A stretch of DNA of 64,000 bases from Nitrobacteraceae bacterium AZCC 2146 (GTDB lineage: Bacteria > Pseudomonadota > Alphaproteobacteria > Rhizobiales > Xanthobacteraceae): positions 1,426,001-1,490,000 of the forward strand of contig JBAGRP010000001.1 of assembly GCA_036924855.1 (NCBI GenBank), given 5' to 3'. The first letter of the stretch is position 1. Each line of letters begins with the position of its first letter. The notes under the pieces were generated by a model, which saw only the letters and a program-made list of their open reading frames with translations, was not told the DNA's origin and ran no database searches. The translations under genes and the position numbers were made by a program. Below are positions 60,732-64,000 of this stretch, piece by piece.

Positions 60732-60743
60732 ATAGCATGCTAT
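60732..60743. promoter_or_regulatory. MarR operator-like palindrome upstream of FMN reductase
   Basis: ATAGCATGCTAT, a perfect 12-base palindrome. It matches the site at 59276 at 11 of 12 positions. The two sites lie in front of the two halves of one predicted two-component monooxygenase. Confidence 0.62.
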
Positions 60744-60889
60744 TATTATTACGCAAGTACTCGGTCAACTTGCCGAACCCGCGGCTTGGAGCACAACGAA
60801 ATGGCGGCACACCGGCGGTGGCACGTGATGCGCTTCGCGCTTCCCGCGACCGTCGAGAGTTCTGGATAAATCGAGTGAGGAATATCGAG

Positions 60890-61276
60890 ATGATAACACC
60901 TTCTGCGCCCGCAACGCGCATGCGCCTGGCGTCCGCCATCACAGCCTTGAATGTTTTGGTTGCGAGCGGGTTTTCGATCGCTGGACTTTTCAGGCCTGAG
61001 TACGTTCTGCCGGTTGGGTTTGTTCAAACACAGGCATCGTTCATTTTTGCTATGTACGCTGCCGCTCGAACGCTCCCGCTTGCCGTGATGGCGTTGGCAG
61101 CGATCTATCAACGCTCATCGTCAAGCCTAAAAGTTCTGGGTCTTCTCGCCGGCTTCATACAATTTGCTGATGGGGCGGTCGGCCTCTATCAACATGACAT
61201 CGGAAAAACCATCGGGCCGCTGGTTATTGGCGCATTGCAAATGTATGCGGTCTCGATTCTGCGGAAGGATCGCTGA
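60890..61276 (+). CDS. Small four-helix membrane protein
   Basis: A 128-residue membrane protein. The ATG at 60890 is preceded by GAGG nine bases upstream. Helices are evident at SAITALNVLVASGFSIAGLF, FIFAMYAAARTLPLAVMALA, LGLLAGFIQFADGAVGL and GPLVIGALQMYAVSIL. The plan is that of DUF4267/DoxX-like small membrane proteins, but I cannot name the family. It is divergent from the FMN reductase and may share its operator. Confidence 0.65.
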   Translation: MITPSAPATRMRLASAITALNVLVASGFSIAGLFRPEYVLPVGFVQTQASFIFAMYAAARTLPLAVMALAAIYQRSSSSLKVLGLLAGFIQFADGAVGLYQHDIGKTIGPLVIGALQMYAVSILRKDR

Positions 61277-61724
61277 GAACGAATCACGCCTTGTCCAAAG
61301 GAGTCCACCACCCATCGAATGCTTCGTTTGACTGAGAGATCCCACCAACTGAGGTCACCCAATCTCTGGCGCTGTCGCCGTTTATACAAATAATAGGAAA
61401 CTTTGGATCGACCTCCCTCCCAGCCGGACATCTGATCTCAACCAAGGTTAGCGATCCGCAACATGGCTGGCGCGCGCTGTCGGAAGTAGTCCGCCATGTC
61501 CAGAGCGAGTCTTTCCTGGAACGCCTCTCGTCCGCCTCAAACAAGGGTTTGAGAATGGCTTCGATATCGCGTTTTTACTTGCGGCTCTTGCAAGGGTATT
61601 GACGTCTGGATCGAAGGGCTTTATTAATGAGTGCGTAGGCGGTTTTTATATGCTGCCGGGCTGCCCGCGTGAGGGGGCGATCCGAACTCACGCCGTCTTT
61701 GCCGCGCAACTTGGATAGAAAACG
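61277..61724. other. Region with weak leftward frame and TetR promoter
   Basis: 448 bases. A leftward 86-residue frame (61284-61544) has plausible coding character (LVEIRCPAGREVDPKFPIIC) but no known family or ribosome site. The TetR promoter and the operator-like sequence at 61621-61650 are at the right end. Confidence 0.35.
61621..61650. promoter_or_regulatory. TetR operator-like sequence, copy 1
   Basis: The stretch TTAATGAGTGCGTAGGCGG followed by TTTTTATA aligns with 62334-62360 at about 20 of 27 positions. It lies 75-104 bases upstream of the TetR ATG. A repressor site used both for itself and for the following SDR gene is the simplest reading. Confidence 0.45.
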
Positions 61725-62303
61725 ATGGCCCGGCAGAGAGACGAGGAGAAGCGACGGGCAATCCTGCAAGCAGCGGCGAGCGTCATTGCCGAACAGGGGC
61801 TCGGCGCGCCAACCGCTAAAATTGCCCAGGTGGCCGGCGTCGCCGACGGAACGCTTTTTGTATACTTCTCCACGAAGGCCGATCTGTTCAACCAGCTCTA
61901 TCTCGCCATCAAGGAGGAACTGATCACCGCCGTACTGGACGCCTTCCCCGCCAAGGGCAACCTGAAAGCAAGGCTCTTTCATATATGGAGGGAACGCACA
62001 AACTGGGGAGTTGCCCAGCCGGCAAAACGCCGAGCCTTGGCCCAACTCTCCGTGTCCGATTTGGTAACGGAGGATAGCCGCAAGGCTGGCGTGGATAGTG
62101 CTGCGGAGGTTCTCGCCGTCATCTCCAGTGCAAGTGCGCGCGGCCCACTCAAGACGGCGCCGGCATCTTTCATCGGCGCGCTGTTCGAGGCCATGGCAGC
62201 AACAACGATGGATTTCATGGCGAGCGAGCCAGATCGGGCACAGTTCTATTGTTCGATGGGTTTCGCCGCGGCTTGGAGCAGTTTGACCGGTAAATCGGAA
62301 TAG
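61725..62303 (+). CDS. TetR-family transcriptional regulator
   Basis: A 192-residue repressor. The HTH reads RRAILQAAASVIAEQGLGAP, then TAKIAQVAGVADGTLFVYFS and TKADLFNQLYLAIK (residues 10-60), a clear TetR domain. The ligand-binding C-terminus has no special motif. It is followed after 68 bases by an SDR gene, and operator-like sequences lie before both. Confidence 0.9.
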   Translation: MARQRDEEKRRAILQAAASVIAEQGLGAPTAKIAQVAGVADGTLFVYFSTKADLFNQLYLAIKEELITAVLDAFPAKGNLKARLFHIWRERTNWGVAQPAKRRALAQLSVSDLVTEDSRKAGVDSAAEVLAVISSASARGPLKTAPASFIGALFEAMAATTMDFMASEPDRAQFYCSMGFAAAWSSLTGKSE

Positions 62304-62330
62304 TCCGGCCCGGCAGCCCCTAGGTTGCCA

Positions 62331-62360
62331 TATTAAATGAGCGCCTGGGCAGTTAATATA
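62331..62360. promoter_or_regulatory. TetR operator-like sequence, copy 2
   Basis: TATTAAATG and CAGTTAATA form a 9-base inverted repeat with one mismatch around a 10-base centre. It lies 12-41 bases upstream of the SDR start and resembles the sequence at 61621. Confidence 0.48.
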
Positions 62361-62371
62361 GGAAAGAGTAC

Positions 62372-63232
62372 ATGTCTAGAATTTGGCTGGTAACAGGAAG
62401 TGGAAACGGACTGGGTCATGACATCGCCGATGCCGCACTGGCAGCGGGCAACCGAGTGCTCGCGACCGCGCGCGATACTAGCCAGTTAGCTGGCCTCGTG
62501 AAGAAATATGGCGATCAGGTCCACACGGCGCGGCTCGACGTGACGGATGAAGCACAAGCACAAGCCGCCGTCCAAACTGCAGTCTCTGTCTTTGGGGGGC
62601 TCGACGTTCTGGTCAACAACGCCGGCTATGGCGATATACGCCCCTTCGAGGAGATCAGTTCAACCGACTTCAAAAAATTGGTCGACACCGTGTTCTACGG
62701 CGTCGTGAATCTGACGCGGGCCGTCCTGCCCCTGATGCGCAAGCAGCGCAGCGGAACCATTATTCAAATATCCTCGGTGGGCGGACGTATTGCAACGCCA
62801 GGAAGCGCCGCCTATCACGCGGCGAAGTGGGCGGTCGGCGGCTTCACCGAGAGCTTGGCGCAGGAGACCGCGCCCTTCGGCGTTAAGGTGGCGGCCTTGG
62901 AGCCTGCGGGAATCCGGACAAATTGGGGCACACGCGCCACCCAGGATCGGCCGCCCATGCTTGCGGATTACGAGCCCTCGGTGGGTGCTGCTATCAAGTC
63001 TATGGCGGGACTTTGGGGGAACGAGCCGATCGACCCCGCCCGAATTGCGCAGGTCGCCTTGCGGATCGCTGATGCAGAGGCGGTGCCACCACATGTTCTG
63101 ATCGGCAGCAGCGCGCTCAAATACTACGCTGATGTCGAAGGTGCACGCGCGAGCGATGCTGAACGCTGGCGAGAAATCAGCGTTTCAGCCGATTTCGGTG
63201 CAGCTCCGGTACCTGTTGCGCCCGCGCGTTAA
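62372..63232 (+). CDS. SDR family NAD(P)-dependent oxidoreductase
   Basis: A 286-residue SDR. The Rossmann motif is GSGNGLGHD (9-17), NNAG is in VLVNNAGYGDIRPFEEIS, the Ser in QISSVGGRIATPG and the Tyr/Lys pair in YHAAKWAVGG. The C-terminus is extended as in the classical-like SDRs used for retinol or steroid-like substrates. It is controlled with the TetR gene upstream. A hairpin follows the stop by 13 bases. Confidence 0.9.
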   Translation: MSRIWLVTGSGNGLGHDIADAALAAGNRVLATARDTSQLAGLVKKYGDQVHTARLDVTDEAQAQAAVQTAVSVFGGLDVLVNNAGYGDIRPFEEISSTDFKKLVDTVFYGVVNLTRAVLPLMRKQRSGTIIQISSVGGRIATPGSAAYHAAKWAVGGFTESLAQETAPFGVKVAALEPAGIRTNWGTRATQDRPPMLADYEPSVGAAIKSMAGLWGNEPIDPARIAQVALRIADAEAVPPHVLIGSSALKYYADVEGARASDAERWREISVSADFGAAPVPVAPAR

Positions 63233-63244
63233 GCGGGGGCAGCA

Positions 63245-63280
63245 CGTCCGTTTCTCGCGATTTTCATCCGAGAACGGACG
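63245..63280 (+). terminator. Hairpin after the SDR gene
   Basis: CGTCCGTTTCTCG and CGAGAACGGACG pair as a 12-base stem with one bulged T and an 11-base loop. It begins 13 bases after the SDR stop. The U-tract is poor, so it may be a terminator or a stabilising hairpin. Confidence 0.5.
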
Positions 63281-63350
63281 GTCTGCTTTCGGCGGGGTTT
63301 GTTGCAAAAATCGGCTGCAACGGATTGGGCGCTTAGGCTCGTCGCCCGCC

Positions 63351-63600
63351 TCAACCGGCCGCAGCGAAATCGGTGAACGCTTCGAGCGCGTCCGGATCGG
63401 TCATCGAATCCCGGCTGGCGACGCTCTCCGGCGGGCGGCCTTCGAGGATCTTCCGGACGGGGATCTCCATCTTCTTGCCCGACAACGTATAGGGAATCGC
63501 GGGCACCTCATGGATCTCGTCCGGAACGTGGCGCGGGCCGCAGACCCGCCGCAGAGCGTCCTTGAAGCGCTACGTGCGCACGCCGCCTCGCCGCACATGA
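63351..63600 (-). pseudogene. aacS: Acetoacetyl-CoA synthetase C-terminal remnant
   Basis: The leftward frame ends RHVPDEIHEVPAIPYTLSGK, KMEIPVRKILEGRPPESVAS, RDSMTDPDALEAFTDFAAAG. This is the C-terminal signature of acetoacetyl-CoA synthetase, including the catalytic Lys in TLSGKK. Upstream there is a stop codon close by (RT-stop-RFKDALRR), and the large N-terminal domain is absent. On the opposite strand a short frame ends YAAATKDLIASRVIHILDEA near 63668, another possible gene scrap. The region is a junction of remnants. Confidence 0.75.
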
Positions 63601-63794
63601 CGGCTTATGCCGCCGCGACGAAGGACCTGATCGCCAGCCGCGTCATCCACATCCTCGACGAGGCGTGAGTCATGGGCACTTATCGTCGGTGGACGACGAC
63701 CAGCGCTTCTGATTCAGAGGGGGATAATGCAGGTCGCGCGGCACCTCTCTGTGGACTTCAATTGAAATGAAGCGATAGCGCTATGCGGACTCTA

Positions 63795-64000
63795 TCAAAG
63801 ACCGGTATCGACACTGCTTGCGCTCGTTGCATATCGACGCCCTAGCAGAGCGACGAGCAATCCCGCCAGCAACATCGGAATGGCAGCGATATAGAGGATG
63901 TGTTGCGCGCTCAGCTGGTAAGCCAACAAGGCACCGATTAGCAGCGGACCGCCGATGCCGCCCAACCGACCGATACCAAGCGCCCAGCCAACCCCAGTCG
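63795..64000 (-). CDS. MFS transporter, AAHS-like (C-terminal part, runs off the window)
   Basis: The last 68 codons of a major facilitator reading leftward: TGVGWALGIGRLGGIGGPLL, then two helices (LIGALLAYQLSAQHILYIAA and IPMLLAGLLVALLGRRYA) and a short tail ending DTGL. The GVGWALGIGRLGGI-GP motif is typical of the aromatic acid:H+ symporter group. The start lies beyond the window. Confidence 0.72.
   Translation of the reverse strand, partial: TGVGWALGIGRLGGIGGPLLIGALLAYQLSAQHILYIAAIPMLLAGLLVALLGRRYATSASSVDTGL

Noticed and set aside
61575..62045. 156-residue leftward frame over the TetR gene
   Set aside because: Overlaps a clear TetR gene on the other strand and has no recognisable content.

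Overview
The window looks like an accessory-rich stretch of an alphaproteobacterial chromosome, most likely Bradyrhizobium or a close relative (Nitrobacteraceae). This rests on the high GC, the many branched-chain-amino-acid-type binding proteins and SDRs, the DUF1127 and RHH_4 small proteins, the rhodanese-ChrB fusion and the COG4705 membrane proteins. The assignment is by pattern recognition only. I saw no tRNA, rRNA, CRISPR array, replication origin or intact insertion sequence.

Layout. (1) 1-3.4 kb: start of an alpha/beta hydrolase, then a metallo-beta-lactamase-fold hydrolase and a periplasmic binding protein with a divergent LysR regulator. (2) 3.5-11.4 kb: an IS630 remnant, then a carboxylate catabolic cluster transcribed leftward: GntR regulator, MmgE/PrpD, LeuC-like and LeuD-like dehydratase subunits, a frameshifted MHS transporter and a porin. 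(3) 11.4-16.3 kb: a decaying zone with acyl-CoA ligase and SDR remnants, an intact MFS/LysR divergent pair, one intact and one broken ribbon-helix-helix gene, and two broken LuxR-type regulators. (4) 16.4-22.9 kb: an envelope module (DUF2147 protein, lipoprotein, MipA/OmpV, patatin-like lipoprotein) next to two-component system 1. Three copies of an ATTGC-N6-ATTGC repeat lie in its upstream regions. (5) 23.5-37.1 kb: three COG4705-type membrane proteins with four internal repeats each, a small periplasmic protein, two-component system 2, and a probable long leftward operon (RND permease, RND adaptor, OpgC-like, di-heme peroxidase, COG4280-like protein, small membrane protein). A 16-bp box, CTAAG-N6-CTAAG, precedes the TCS2 operon, the COG4705 operon and the RND operon in the same orientation relative to transcription. 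(6) 37.3-45.5 kb: a LysR regulator, a Cj0069-type ATP-grasp-like protein, a broken MFS gene, and a chromate/metal module (rhodanese-ChrB, ChrA, small secreted protein, tandem DUF1259 protein, CusF-like protein). (7) 45.6-47.3 kb: a DUF1127 gene, a small membrane protein and a second IS630 remnant. (8) 47.4-53.6 kb: a SorC regulator divergent from an Ugp/Mal-type ABC importer ending in a metallophosphoesterase gene. (9) 54.2-60.7 kb: a leftward catabolic cluster with FMN reductase, MarR regulator, luciferase-like monooxygenase, alpha/beta hydrolase, binding protein and two SDRs. Two near-identical 12-bp palindromes precede the two flavin genes. (10) 60.9-64 kb: a small membrane protein, a TetR/SDR pair with a shared operator-like sequence, an acetoacetyl-CoA synthetase remnant and the C-terminus of an MFS transporter.

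How the parts work together. Most modules are a regulator plus its catabolic or transport target, and several candidate operators can be read directly. The strongest unexplained system is the 23.5-37.2 kb region, where an OmpR-type response regulator appears to unite uncharacterised four-repeat membrane proteins, an RND pump, a di-heme peroxidase and an FTR1-reminiscent membrane protein in one regulon.
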